Positions 14,723 through 26,731 of a stretch of 64,000 nucleotides of DNA are shown here, piece after piece. The notes under the pieces were generated by a model, which was given only the letters and a program-made list of their open reading frames with translations, was not told where the DNA came from and searched no databases. The DNA comes from Theocolax elegans (taxonomy: Eukaryota > Arthropoda > Insecta > Hymenoptera > Cerocephalidae): assembly GCA_026168455.1 (NCBI GenBank), contig CM047425.1, positions 94,925,580-94,989,579 of the forward strand, given 5' to 3'. The first letter of the stretch is position 1, and each line of letters begins with the position of its first letter. Both the position numbers and the translations under genes were made by a program.

Positions 14723-16080
14723 TCTCTCACTCTCTGCATCGTTTTTCCATTCGTTCTCGCGCCCCTCGGTTGCATACAGATGGAGAAAAGGCGGGCGTAT
14801 GTTTTTCTCATATTGTGGACTCTATAAATGCAGACGCGCGCAACTGATACCTACTCGCGCGGATCTCTCTCTCGATACGTCCGCAATTTCACTCTCATAT
14901 GCGTCCCTTCATTCACCGGTATTCACGATTCTCCCTCAACCCTGTGCCCATCTTTTTCACCATACAAATTTCTACTCTATGTCTGCATACATTCTTTTTT
15001 CTGTGTATATTGCCGTGTCTCTTCTTATTGTACACACTGCAGAGTTTTCGTCTATTTTCCCATTTGTCCAAAGTTTTAACATAACTCGGACATTTAAGTG
15101 CACACTACACTTTCAATTTATCTCAACGTAAAGATTTTCATTGAGATTTAGGTTCACTTTATTGATATTATAACACAATAAAATCACATAAATTTTATAA
15201 CAATGCAACTAATAAAAAAATTACTTGATAAATCAATAATGTTAGTTTTGCATCGACTGTGTCTCAATGTACAAAAACTAAGAGCATCAAATATTTTCGA
15301 GTTGCTTTTCGATACTCGCCCGTATACAGTTTGTTGGGATACGGTCTCCGCAGGACCGAGGGTCCATGCCCAGCACTTGTCTTATCTCCCCATCTCTTGG
15401 ACGGTCTTGGGTCTACCCGCGAATAATATTCCTTACGCAAAGATTCCAAGGCGCATAGTTAAGAGTGGCCAAACCGCAAAGATACTATGGAAGTGAGTTC
15501 TTTGCCTCTTGCAAGACACAAAACAAAACTTTCGACCGTATAACGTTTTCCTCTATAAGTACTTTTTCGTTCTTTGTCGTTATAATTTCTCTCTCTCTCT
15601 CTCTATGATATAAATGCATGTATTCTGTATTCTTTCGGTGCTGTCTCGTGTTACGCGTTTTTGATTGTTCAAATACTAATTCTTTTGTTGGCTTTACATT
15701 CTCTCCGCGAAATAGCAAATTTGTTCTATTTTTTTTTATTCCTATCGATGCCATAAGTTTCATGGATGAGCGTTCTAAACATATTTCTAAATTAATTGAT
15801 TAATTTATAAATCAACAATGAACAATTTAGGGTTAGACAGAATACGAAAACATTAATTTTTATTTTATAATTTAGCCGAGGAAAAATACTAAATTTTTAT
15901 AAAAATATCATTTTTCACGTACCATTAGTCCATTGAGTAAATATATTATAAGTTACAATAATTTAACGTTTGTATATGCAAAATATTTCAGCATGAATAG
16001 AAGTGTAAGGTAACTTGATGCTATCACCGTATGTTATCAAGATTTCTTGTATATCACAAATTTCAAGCAGACTCTTACCA

Positions 16081-16111
16081 GACATATTCACATATATATA
16101 TATATATATAA
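16081..16111. repeat. (TA)n microsatellite
   Basis: Short TA run in AT-rich DNA. Confidence 0.85.
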
Positions 16112-16283
16112 ATCCTCGTGCGAATCAAGACTGTATTCGCTCGTACAATTTCTCTATAACTTTGTCCTACCTTATTTTTTTCTTCCTACATGCAGGAACG
16201 AGAAAACGCCGTTGGAATCCTATACGCGCGTTTGATTTAAAATGAGACTCGAAAGATATGGTGACGCTAGGGAAAGATAGAGA

Positions 16284-16286
16284 TAC

Positions 16287-16328
<42 letters not shown>
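16284..16328. repeat. (GA)n microsatellite
   Basis: Perfect or nearly perfect GA run of about 22 units, in non-coding DNA. Confidence 0.9.
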
Positions 16329-16330
<2 letters not shown>

Positions 16331-19300
16331 ACTGTGTATGCAAATGAAGAAAGCAGGTTTGTTTCATTTACATTTCAAAGCATCCCAATCATTAGCCTAT
16401 ACAAGTTATTATTTTTCCAGCAACCAAGATAACGTTCTTTCCATACTGAATATTCTCCATCGAATATTGACAGTGAATTGTATATATCGATTAAAAATTC
16501 TTTGCAAATCTCTTATGCATCACACACACACTTACACACGTATGAATTATGAATGAACAAGTGATAAATCATACGGTATATCGATATATAGTTTATTGCT
16601 GCGCGAAGACATCGAGAAATCTCGGTATTTCTTATAATATTACTGTTGAGCTTCATATAGGCTCGTTGATTGCAAGAAAAGATATTTATAATTGAAAATT
16701 TGCATTTAATTTACAAATGTTTAAAGTTGAGTATTTTTATGTCGCATGAACTAACTTACGTGTTTGTTGTGTACGATTTATTACTTTGCGTAAAGTAACA
16801 CCTATCTTTTTTTTTGTAAACCAAACTAGAAAGTTCGAGATAAATAATCGTACACGTTAAATTAAACGATAACCTTAACAAATGTAAAGGAGATCAAGTT
16901 CTATCCGCGAAGCTCAAAAAGTGCGTAGGTTACTCCCCTACTGTGCAATCAAACGAACAGACTAATTCTTTTGTTAGACACATGTATCTACGAGGGGATT
17001 TGAGCATTTTACATCTCTCGTTCTAGATTATACGATGTAGTATATGATACATACAGTACTAAATTATTACAAATTATTAACGATCGCACGTATACATAAT
17101 AACAAAAGGAACATAAAGGGATATCATAACAAGATGTAAATATAGTGTCTATTGTATAATGCCTATAAAGGTAAATGAACTCTGTAGTAATAAAACAACG
17201 ATATACGTATATCCAAGAAAGAGAGAGAATGTTTCCTTTTAATCTGTATGCTTGAAAACACGTTCGTACATTACGCAAGTCTAAGGTTATTTTTGCTTCT
17301 ATAATGTTACGGTTATATACGTGCATGTATATTTTTCGTGAATAAATCCCTAGAAAGGTAAAGTAAAAGAACGCGAGTGAACTAAAAATATGGTATTTTC
17401 AGTTGAAATTCTGGGATATTATCGGGTATACGTATCACTCAAATACTTTATATACATTTGCGTTTGTATATTTTTTAAACGTATAATAAATTATTTTTTT
17501 ATCGAATAGACATTTAAAACGAAATAAGCATTTTACGTGTAAAGAAGAGATTTATTACTATGCGAAAAATTGTGCAACACAAGATTTTCAGATAGATATA
17601 TTTTTGGCAACGCGAATCTGTTGTCAACGTCGATGTGTGTAATCGTACCATCAAATACACAGGTAACATACGAGAATCGGGTAGGTATATAGAGAAAAGT
17701 TCAAAGACATTTAGGTAGCGCCATTGGCTAGAAGATTCTCTCGTTCTCGCCGACAACCTGTCAGACAACACGCAATCTAATCTTCGGTTTTTCCCTCAGG
17801 GGTACATTCGCATTATCATTTATATCTCTTTTCGCTCGGTATTCTGGAAAATAATCGACTGACAATTTATTTTTCTTACGTTTATTATATACTTTATTTT
17901 AATTGGAACTGCTCTATTTTTCAATGATAACTTAAGTGACAATTATAGTTTTTATAAATATCTAGAAGATATGTATATTATTTAACCGTACACTTTACAA
18001 TGTATACTTTTATTTAACGTACCAGTATTTCTAATGTTATGAACGTATTTTAAATGTATTCTTTGTAAATTAACTGTTTTTCCGTACATAAGGATGTACA
18101 ATGATAAAAACCATTGCAAAGTTTTGATAAACAGCTAACTACCAGATTAAAACAAGTATCTATCATCTTTTGTTACTATTAAGTGATACGAAATTGTCTG
18201 TGCGACGTCGTATAATAAAATTATGAAAAGGTTAAGCATTGATATGCAATAACTTTAGTGGAGACGAATATTTAATTGATTATACAGATTCCGACTTGAA
18301 CCCATTTCTTTCCAAACGACTATTTCGGTACCAATTCGCTATTCAATTAAAACCGGATGCAGACTCTATAATACCATTAATCTATAAGTAGCAAGTGTAA
18401 CTTTCTAGTTAAAAAATTCTAGGATTATCAAATATTTCAGGAAAATTTGTGGTAATTGAATTAAAACTAATTGATATTAAAATTATTAAAAAAGTTAATT
18501 TCCATCTAGAAATACATGTGGACATAAGTAATCCCGCGTATCCTTTTGCACAGCACAGAATGTTATGTTTTATTATTATATTCTTACACATTCAAATTTT
18601 TATGTAAAAAAAATTAATATGAGTTGTGCAAACTGTATGCAAATGTTATTTTCCTTGAGAAAAACAAAAATATTTACTAAGCCAGACAAAAATTCAAAGA
18701 AGTATTCATAAAAGACAAAATGTCAATTCCCTCCTTTTCTTCATCCGTCACCAGAATTTTCTCGTCCTATGGTTTTCTATGTCTTTGCCGCTCGCGCGCG
18801 CATTTCGTCTCTTTCCCTCTCGTTCACTCTCTTTCTCTACTACCGATAAACACGTGGCATCTGGCAGATATAATTAGTGACTCTGTGCGCAATCGTAAAG
18901 GCGGTCGGCCTTTGATGTCGCGTACGCGCGCGCACGCCAGAGGAACGTCAAGAACGCCCGGGAAAAATGAACCCATAGCTACCGTATCGTCAATCATCGA
19001 TTTTTCACTATTTTTCTTTTCGTTTCCTCATAAATATTGCATTGACAACCATGTTGCTTCGTCGTCTACATCCCTGCACTCTATAAGTAACCTTTTGTGT
19101 ATCATTATCTTTTAAACAAAATACAATACGCAGCACCAGAAGATAGCACAAGTCGTTTCATTCATATTTCATGCGCTGCTTTGAAAACGAGAGTCAAGGG
19201 TTTTCTTTTGTATATTTACTCTTTATTAAATTATATCAACGTAAAGACGTGATATGTCGCATATTTTAAGATAAAACTATTTATCATACATTTGTTTACT

Positions 19301-20948
19301 ATCTTAAAAAGTGTATTGAAAAAAAATAATCTGGTCGAATGAGACAGTTGTTTTTTTTATTTTTTTGTTTCCTGTTCTATCCACGATTGTAAGCTACATT
19401 ATAAATTATTATGCTTTCTTGTACGCAAATAATCTTGTGCATAAGTTAAATAAGTTATTTTTTACTCCATTAAAATAATAATGAACGAAACGATGAATGA
19501 AACGATTGACAACGATTGTTTAAAACTCTAGATTGGTTATCAGAATAAAACTGATTTTGCTGTAGATAAAGTAATAAAAAAGGTAAAAAGCAATTTTGAA
19601 AGAAATAACATCAAAAATAGAAATCAACCAAGTGTAATGAAAACCCACCGTCCTAAGGAATCTACATAACGATTGCTTGTCAAGCGAGCGCGTCACAAGA
19701 AAGGTGCATAAACCGAAAGCCTCTAACGTCCCACGGGCTCAGTCGAGGAAAATATAAGGAAACCAGGAAAGAAGGTAGAACGGTGAAAAGAGGAGCAAAG
19801 TCGATTCCCAATGGCCTCGAGGCCTTCAACCGAGGCTATTGAGTCGAAAAGTACCAAGCGTCAAAAGAGTATTCTCCCCTTTGATATATTCTTCTATCAT
19901 CTCCGTTTTTTTCGATTTTCCTCGTGACTCGAATCCTATCCGATATTGCGCTTTTGCGATCAGTCATAGACGATCAAAATATTGTATATCTTAGTTTTGA
20001 AAGATATATAATATTTATTTTTCAACATCTATTTTGAAAAATGTATTTTAACAGTTTGAGTGGGGTATTTATTAATAAATTTTCGTTATTTCATATAATA
20101 CTACTTCAAACAACATTTTCATAATCATTTGGTTACTTGATCGTGTGGCTAATAATGCAATTTAAAATGTTAGTCACGTAGATAAGTAAATGACCTTATT
20201 TCAGATTGCTATAGTTACAGAATTACTGTATATTGTATTTTTACGGCAAGACGTGATAAACAACTGTAGATTTATCATTTTAATCTTGATTTTCAAATCT
20301 ATATCAGTTTTTCGTAATCTATCGAATTTTTCGTAAACAAGTAGTTACGAAATAATACATTTATATTTAAAAACGTGAATATTTCAATTACTTATTGTTT
20401 AAATATTATTTAATTAAATTATTAACGTTACGTAATGAAAATGAGTTGATAAACAATGATTTTTGTGGTTGTACTCACTGCAAATAGTAATATTGTGCAT
20501 AATGCACAAAAATCAAAGTTGTATAAATAACCCAAAACCTCACGTGCATTTGCGACATCAATGAAACTGCGTGTTTACATTTGGAATACGTATGGTTAAT
20601 TAGTTGTAAAACGGTGTACGAGGTATGAATAAACTAAATATAAATATAATAACAATAAATATAAACCTGAAGAAAGTATGTTTGTTTTAATCTATATAAG
20701 TTACAAAAAGATCAAGTCTACTTTCGTAATCGAATCTCTAATCCAGTAATATTTAGCAAATTACGAAGAAATCCTGTAAGAAAATGCATATAGAACTTGC
20801 CGCATAGATCGACGATACGACGGTGTAGGTATAGACGTAAACAAACGGGCGCGTCATAAAGAAATCGCGCGAAAGGGTGTAAAAAAGATGTATAAAGAAA
20901 AAAGCAAGAAAGAAAAAGAGAAGAAGAAAGAGAGAAAGAGGGACTGAC

Positions 20949-21024
20949 CGTGGCCGAGGTCGACGATGCCGCAGAGCAGGCAGATGGCGGCGAGGATGCC
21001 GAGTGCTCCCCGGACTCTCGCCAT
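20949..21024 (-). CDS. First coding exon of a secreted or membrane protein (signal peptide exon)
   Basis: Starting at the ATG ending at 21024, the minus strand reads 25 codons beginning MARVRGALGILAAICLLCGI. This is a textbook signal peptide: a short basic n-region, a long hydrophobic core, then small residues. The exon ends after one base of the next codon at a good donor (G|GTCAGT at 20948-20943). No continuation occurs within several kb to the left, so the next exon is far away or outside the window. The protein family cannot be told from the signal peptide alone. The 5' UTR and promoter should lie at 21025-21640. Part of that region recurs three or more times in the neighbouring array, so the array's duplications took in flanking DNA of this gene. 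Confidence 0.6.
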
Positions 21025-21344
21025 GTCACGGCTTCTCACTCACGTCCTCGGAGGGGCCTCGCTAACTCGGCGTCGGGCGCGTCCTCCTCTCTACGTTGCC
21101 TCGTGCTTCCATCCTGATTAGAGCGTCCCTTTACCACTTGGTTTATGCGTATGCATGTATACACGTATATATATATATGTATATATATCTTTTTCTCTTG
21201 CACTACCACGCGAGCACACGAGGAAAGGGAAGCGGTTTCACGGAACTTGAACGAGGAATGTCGACGCTCGCGGTATATATAGTTATATATATATATATCT
21301 AGATATATATTATATCTATTCGGTATTAAACGCAACGCGCGAGT

Positions 21345-21640
21345 TGCGCTGCGAACGACCGAACAACTCGAACTGTGGGATGTTCGTTGGCGCCCCCGCT
21401 ACTGGTGGTGGTGTCGAGCGATGATGCTGCCTGCTGCTTAGCTCAGCTGCTGGCCTCGCGCGGTGCTCTTTCCATCATCTCGCTAGCATCCACCTCTCCT
21501 TATCTCGCGCTACTTTAACTTCTGTCGGTAAATTCGCATGCGGTTTGGTCCAAACTTTTGCTAAATATATACTTTTTATTTTTATTTAAAATAAATCGTT
21601 TAATTAATTGAACTAAAATTTTGACTTGATTTTTTTATTT
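21345..21640. repeat. Spacer block shared with the array (reference copy)
   Basis: This block, starting near GAACGACCGAACAACTCGAA, sits between the signal-peptide gene and truncated copy A. Related versions occur at about 43975-44230 and 48437-48690 (same order, several substitutions). Its right part (CTCCTTATCT..GGTAAATTCGCATGCGGTTTG onward) also occurs at about 26405-26530 and 36404-36530. In the array these blocks lie 3' of each polymerase copy. So this is the ancestral downstream boundary of the POLA1-like gene, copied along with it. Confidence 0.7.
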
Positions 21641-22271
21641 TTGATGGGCTGCCGAAATGTCAACATCAAGCCAACATGGTCCTTTAATATTCTTTTCAGT
21701 AAGAAATAATATAGAAACAGTTGGTGTAAATTGTTTTGAATTTCCAGCTTCGAAATTACTCTTCCAATACTGTTTAGTAACATTTTGTTGTTGCAATTTG
21801 ATCTTCTTCTCAGGAAGCTCTTGGGAATTTTTATTTACAGATTTGTCTTGATCTTCAATATCTTTCCTTTTGTTACATTTATGTTTATTATAATTGCTAT
21901 TCTCTTGTTTAATATTGAATTCATTATTCAGTATCTACTTAATTCGTCAATTATACGATTAGGTATATTTTTAAAATATTTGAAAATAAGATGAATACAT
22001 TAAAAAAATAATAATAAAAAATTGATTTACTTATATTATCTACACATACATGTATATTTTCATGATTCTCATGTTTAAAAGTTGGTGGTTTACTCAAATG
22101 AAACAACTCATTGTTTATATTATCTTCGTGTAAATTAAACACACTTGTATTTACTTCTAATATGGTATTTTTCTTATGTTCAATTAGAACTTCATCATTT
22201 TCTACTCTACTTTTTAAATAAATATCAATAATAATGAGATATAATGTGCAACACTTTATGTAAATTATTAA
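21641..22271 (-). pseudogene. Copy A remnant: fused and splice-dead exons of the POLA1-like gene
   Basis: Downstream of the copy A stop, the minus strand still carries an exon matching exon 6 of copy C (about 22037-22206), followed by an exon-7-like segment. That segment is joined in frame, after residues TPTVS, to a piece of exon 8 ([19 protein letters not shown]) and stops shortly after at TAA. Everything else of the polymerase is missing. The donor equivalent to exon 6 (GTAAGT in copy C) reads ATAAGT here, so these exons are unlikely to be joined as in copy C. The fusion point marks a deletion from mid exon 7 to late exon 8. Confidence 0.7.
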
Positions 22272-23195
22272 TTAATTTGTTATTATGCTAGTACAAGCAG
22301 TTTCATAATTATTTTCTGAGTCTGATAAGGCATTAGTTTCTAATATATTACAAGCTGCAGTTTCATAATCACTTACTGAATCGGACAATACATCAACTAA
22401 TAATGGTCTATTATTCAGTAATACATTGCTTAAGGATTTTTGTAAATTTGAATTCTTCCCGTCTTCTTTATTATTAGAAGTTGATGGTGCAGTATAATTG
22501 GAAGTCTCAAGAGCTGCTGTACTTAATTCTAATACATTACTTTTTCTACTTTCATTTATAATTTCATTACTGTTTACTCTATTTTTAAAATAAACAATGA
22601 ATAATAAAAATATGTAAAGTACATTAGTGTATCATGACTATTACTTACTTAAATATTGTGCTACTAGGTGCAGTTTCATAATCATTTTCTGAAACTGATG
22701 ATACATTGCTTAAGCATTTTTGTAAATTTGAAGTCTCCAAGTCTTTTTCATTATTAGAAATTGATGGTGAGGCATAATTCGAAGTATTAGAGACGTCTCC
22801 ATTTACTTTTAACGTATTATTTTTTCCACTTTCATTTAGGAATATATTGCTTTTTAATCTGTTTTTTTATATATAAATAATAAATAATTATAATTATATA
22901 TAATGTTTAGTAATTTATTTATATTACTACTTACTTTATTACATTATTAGTACTAATTATATCATCAGAATCACTTTCTGAATCTGATGATAGACCAATT
23001 ACTTTACCATATAGTAATTTTTGAATTTTTCTCAATATAACAACGCTTTCAGATTTATTTTTTGTTTGTTTTTTGTAACATTCAGTTTCTTCTTTACCTG
23101 TTAAAATTAGTAAATTTATATGAAGTAAATAATTAATGTACAACAACAATATAGTGCATTATTAACAATAATGTATAAAATTTACCGTTACTCAT
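22272..23195 (-). CDS. Copy A: truncated SIM-repeat protein derived from the POLA1-like N-terminus
   Basis: Exons 23186-23195, 22935-23097, 22649-22858 and 22272-22578 join in phase into 230 codons including the stop. Exon 1 is MSN+G, as in every copy. Exon 2 ends in [14 protein letters not shown], a SUMO-interacting-motif-like signature (hydrophobic core followed by Ser/Asp/Glu). Exon 3 is 33 nt shorter than in copy C and has lost its hydrophobic core. The last exon has LLVDVLSDSVSD and a second acidic block. It then reads through the place where copy C has a donor (GTAAGT is absent here) and stops at TAA 22272-22274. The frame is open throughout despite many substitutions relative to copy C. 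If expressed it would be a small, acidic, polymerase-less protein; otherwise it is an N-terminal gene fragment. Confidence 0.5.
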
Positions 23196-23930
23196 GATAA
23201 ATCGATTAGTTTTGAGTAACTAATATCATATTTTGTTTATAGTAAAGAATTATAATATCTTCACTTGCTTACTGCACGAATACTATTTCATTTTAAAACT
23301 CACGACTTCTGTTGCCGGACTGCCCGTAAGTATTTATTATGTTTTATATTTATTTTAGCGGTAAGTTGCATGTTTATTACATCTTGTACGTACACACGAT
23401 GGGTTGACACTCGCGTTTCGCGCCTTTCACGCTTCGTAACCAATCGCTGCAAGGGTTATGATACCACGTGGTCCGGTGTGTATGATCTGTGTTGCAGTGT
23501 TTATAATTATTCGTAATTTTTGATGAACATTTACGAAATTAAATACGCATGTTTATTAATATGCATTGTCTATTATTTATATAAACCTTAAATTTTATGT
23601 TTTTATGTATTAAACGTTAATACGATAATTAGTTTAATTTTTTTATATGTGTTTTATGTTTTAACTTTTTCGTAATCATTTCCAATCGATTTCGACTATA
23701 CTACGGCCATAAAAATAAGAAGAAGAAGAAGAAAATTTCGACTGTATATTATTGCGACTAAAATTCTCAATTTCCCACACACACATACTTGTTTCTTACC
23801 TAGTTATATGGTTTAATGCGAGCGTGTTATAAAAGTTTGGAAACTGTGCTTTTTATAAAAAAAATGCTAACAATCAGTAAATATTCATAAACTTTTATAT
23901 TTGCATAACATGACTGTATTACATTACAAA
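23196..23930 (-). promoter_or_regulatory. Copy A upstream region with E2F-like site and E-box
   Basis: About 735 bp upstream of the copy A ATG, closely matched upstream of copies B, C, D and E. It contains TTTCGCGC (23416-23423), the consensus E2F/DP site, about 220 bp before the start codon, and CACGTG (E-box) near 23466. POLA1 genes are classic E2F targets in animals, so an S-phase promoter is plausible. The role is inferred from the motif only. Confidence 0.5.
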
Positions 23931-26395
23931 TAAATTCCCCATGTAAATATTATTTGATGTGGAAATTAAACCACATAGATGTGAATATTTTTTATGCTAT
24001 ATCAAATTTAAATAAGAATCATCAAAATCTTGAGTCTAGATAGCCAGCGCAAATGTACTGCGCATGCGCTGTAAAAAAGAACGCACTACCGCTTTTGTTT
24101 ATAACTTGATTGAAATAGTCTAGTTTATTGCTGTTTTTTGTCAATTTCGATAGTTAAAGCTTGTTCTATAAGTAGTTCATTTAAATTTCAGCCCTAAGTA
24201 TTAATAAACAAAGCCACAGTAATTGCTTGAAAAAAAAAGTTTATCCTAGCTTCAGAGCATCTTAGAACAATAAATATGAGCTTAAAATTTGTAAAAAAAA
24301 TCATATCAATCAGATAATTTATTAATAAATTCAACTAAAAAAAATTCCCGCTCAAAATCAATTATTAAAACTACTTAATTTTTTAAGTTCTTTTTAAACA
24401 ATTTACAGTTACAAATACAAAATTTCCTTTATTTGTACATTATAGTGTAACTATTTACAAATAAAATGAGCTGCAATAGAAGTCTCGCTACGACGCCTGA
24501 TGTAGACTGGGGATATTAGATTTTTGTAAGCGGTCTTTTTAATTAACAAATAGAATTACACGGTAAGTTATTAATATTTAAGACTGAAATTTTTACTACT
24601 TATTAAGTACCCAAAGATATTTAATAAAACCCTTATTACAATTTTGTAGAAGCAAAAATAATTTAATTATACAATATGTTAAAAAACGCTGAAAATAGCG
24701 GTTTATTGCATTTTAGTTATAAACAAAAAACTGGTTTTTCGTACATTTATTAATTATTTAAACAATGACCGAGACTGAAATCATGGCCACATTCATATAC
24801 CATAATATCCTGACATAGAAGTTGATCCATCTGTCTGCATTTTATATTTGAAAAAGCGGAAAAATTTGGTGATATCTCATGATCCGATTTTCATGATTCT
24901 TCTTTAATTTTATATAGCATACAAAAATACTAACAACGATATGGTTTAAGTTCTAAATAAAAAATAACTTACGTAAGAAATATAATAAACTTTATTATTT
25001 ATATATATAGACAACCCGCAGGTACCACTCAGAGAAAGCTTGGTGTTGACGGTGCGAGCAACAACGATAACACAGCGAGTATCACCACCAACAGCGTGAT
25101 AGAGGACGCGTTGTCGCCAGGTCGCAATTGACATCACAAGCGCGAGGCGACGCATACGCCTGTGAAATGACGGACGATCAACAAATTGATACCGCAGCGA
25201 TCTCACTTTCAAAGTGTGAGATTCTAATTTTCAAACCTGCTCTCTTGGCAGCAGGCAAGGTGTTACTGAATCCGCCGGAGAATAGCAAATACCAAGCCCT
25301 GAAAAAACTCCTGATCAAAACCTTCGATGAGAGAGAGAGAGAGATGTATTGATAGATATAAGTTTATTTGTACAATACAAAAATTTACAAATTTTGAAAT
25401 ATAAATAAATATTATAAAGGCTTGTATAAGTACAATATTGCATAGTGATAGAACAGTTTAAAATATCACAGTCACAGTCAGCAGATAAAATATAATAAAT
25501 ATACAACAACTGTCAATACATCTATCAGTCACAATACTAAAATACAATTTAAAATTTAAAATTGAACGACACAATAAAGCAGTTATTCGTCATCTAACAT
25601 CCCTTAAATACTTTCCACTTTAGGCGTGGAATGGCTCACTCTACTTCCATACCACGTGTAGTCCGTTCTCAAGATTTTAAACCTTCAGCCACGAATCTGG
25701 ATGAGACGTTGGAAGCGGCAGATCCCTTGGCGCAGAAACCCTTCACAAAAGGCGTCGCCATCGCCAACCATGCACGGATAAGGGTGCCCAGCGTACTCAG
25801 TACTGCCGTTCGCAGCATAGCAGACAACGAACTCAAAACCATGCTTGCTCAACTCCTGGCCATCAGCAGAGAAACGCTTTTGGCTATTACTCGACTATAT
25901 GTGAGCCGAGACATGTAGTCCCAACAAAAACAATGGTGCCTCAAATAGCAGGGGACCAAGGGGATGATCCAGAAGCAGGAGCAGGATCTGTTACGCAGTT
26001 TGGAATTATCGCAAACAAATGTGTACCGTGTCATGTGACTTTCCGGTATCGGCTTCACCTAGTAGTGTAACTCAGGTCCAGGAAAACTAGCCGAGTCCCC
26101 ATCTGTCCTGGTCGGTTTTGGGGAAGAGATAGGTAAAAACTTATGTACGACCAAAAAACAAACATAAAGTTTCTAGTCAATTCCGGTTTGGTCGTATCCG
26201 CTCAGCTAGTAGTATAAGCGCATTACGCACGGCAGATTGTTAAGTTGTTATTTGTTATTTTGTTATTAAGAATAATGAATTTATCTTGTGCAACCTAAAA
26301 CAAAGTGTTATAATGAGCCCGAAGCCCTTCCTAATCTCTGTATTCTTCAGCAATCTTCTCAACGGTACGTTATCTTCGCGCCCTCGTTCACAACC
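23931..26395. mobile_element. Inserted block in the A-B spacer, containing a decayed LTR-retrotransposon remnant
   Basis: This block is absent from the spacers of copies C, D and E but present again, nearly identical, at 33930-36394. It is mostly AT-rich with no clear long open frame. It includes the palindrome TGCGCATGCGC (24059-24069), which matches the NRF1-type consensus. Its right half contains the gag/protease remnant described separately. I see no intact LTRs or terminal repeats, so the insert boundaries are set only by comparison with the other spacers. Confidence 0.45.
25128..26250 (+). pseudogene. Decayed retrotransposon gag-protease fragment
   Basis: Plus-strand frames give pieces that resemble the gag of insect Ty3/gypsy-type elements. 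One (25168-25350) has a VLLNPPENSKYQALKKLLIK block, like the conserved capsid pattern ending PP..-Y-..LK..LI. A second (25631-25918) has a Leu/Ala-rich helix block. Further on (about 26167-26215) is KFLVNSGLVVSAQL, which looks like a degenerate aspartic-protease motif (FLVDTGA..S expected) with the catalytic Asp replaced. Frames are broken between the pieces. No reverse transcriptase is seen. Dead element; family assignment tentative. Confidence 0.4.
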
Positions 26396-26731
26396 ACATC
26401 TCGGCTTGCGGACACCTCTCCTTATCTAGCGCTACTTCACCTTTTGTCGGTAAATTCGCATGCGGTTTGATCCAAACTTATGCTAAATATATACCTTTTA
26501 TTTTCATTTAAAATAAATAATTAATTAAACTACAATTATTCATTTAATTAATTAAGCTATATTTATTTACAACCGTATTTACGTAAATATACAAAACATA
26601 ACTGCGCACTTTGTAATACAATATTTTCTCTCAATTTATATCTCCAAAAATACATGTAAATTAACGTTTATTTGAAAAAATAAAATATTAATTACTTTAA
26701 TTATCAATTAAAAAGAATATTAGTTCATACC

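Larger units (their letters stand above)
1..20948. other. Long non-coding region, probable first intron or upstream regulatory DNA
   Basis: I find no exon with a recognisable protein domain in this stretch. Open frames here are short and low in complexity (runs of Ser/Leu or Arg/Glu from CT or GA repeats), so I do not call them genes. The sequence alternates AT-rich DNA with CpG-, GA- or CT-rich islands, for example around 600-960, 1660-2000, 2930-3180, 5140-5700, 6480-6830, 7480-7790, 8580-9020, 9600-10500, 12870-13330, 14400-15000, 18740-18970 and 19650-19960. Because a minus-strand signal-peptide exon with a splice donor lies at its right edge, the likeliest reading is a large first intron of that gene. 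That is inference; the downstream exons are outside the window. Confidence 0.4.

Noticed and set aside
20949..21024. Naming the signal-peptide gene (for example a ligand-gated channel subunit)
   Set aside because: A signal peptide alone does not identify a family; no further exon is visible.
21785..21994. Small plus-strand open frames repeated in each copy (for example 21785, 41461, 45923, 32327, 42334)
   Set aside because: They are antisense shadows of the SIM and exon-7 coding exons on the minus strand.
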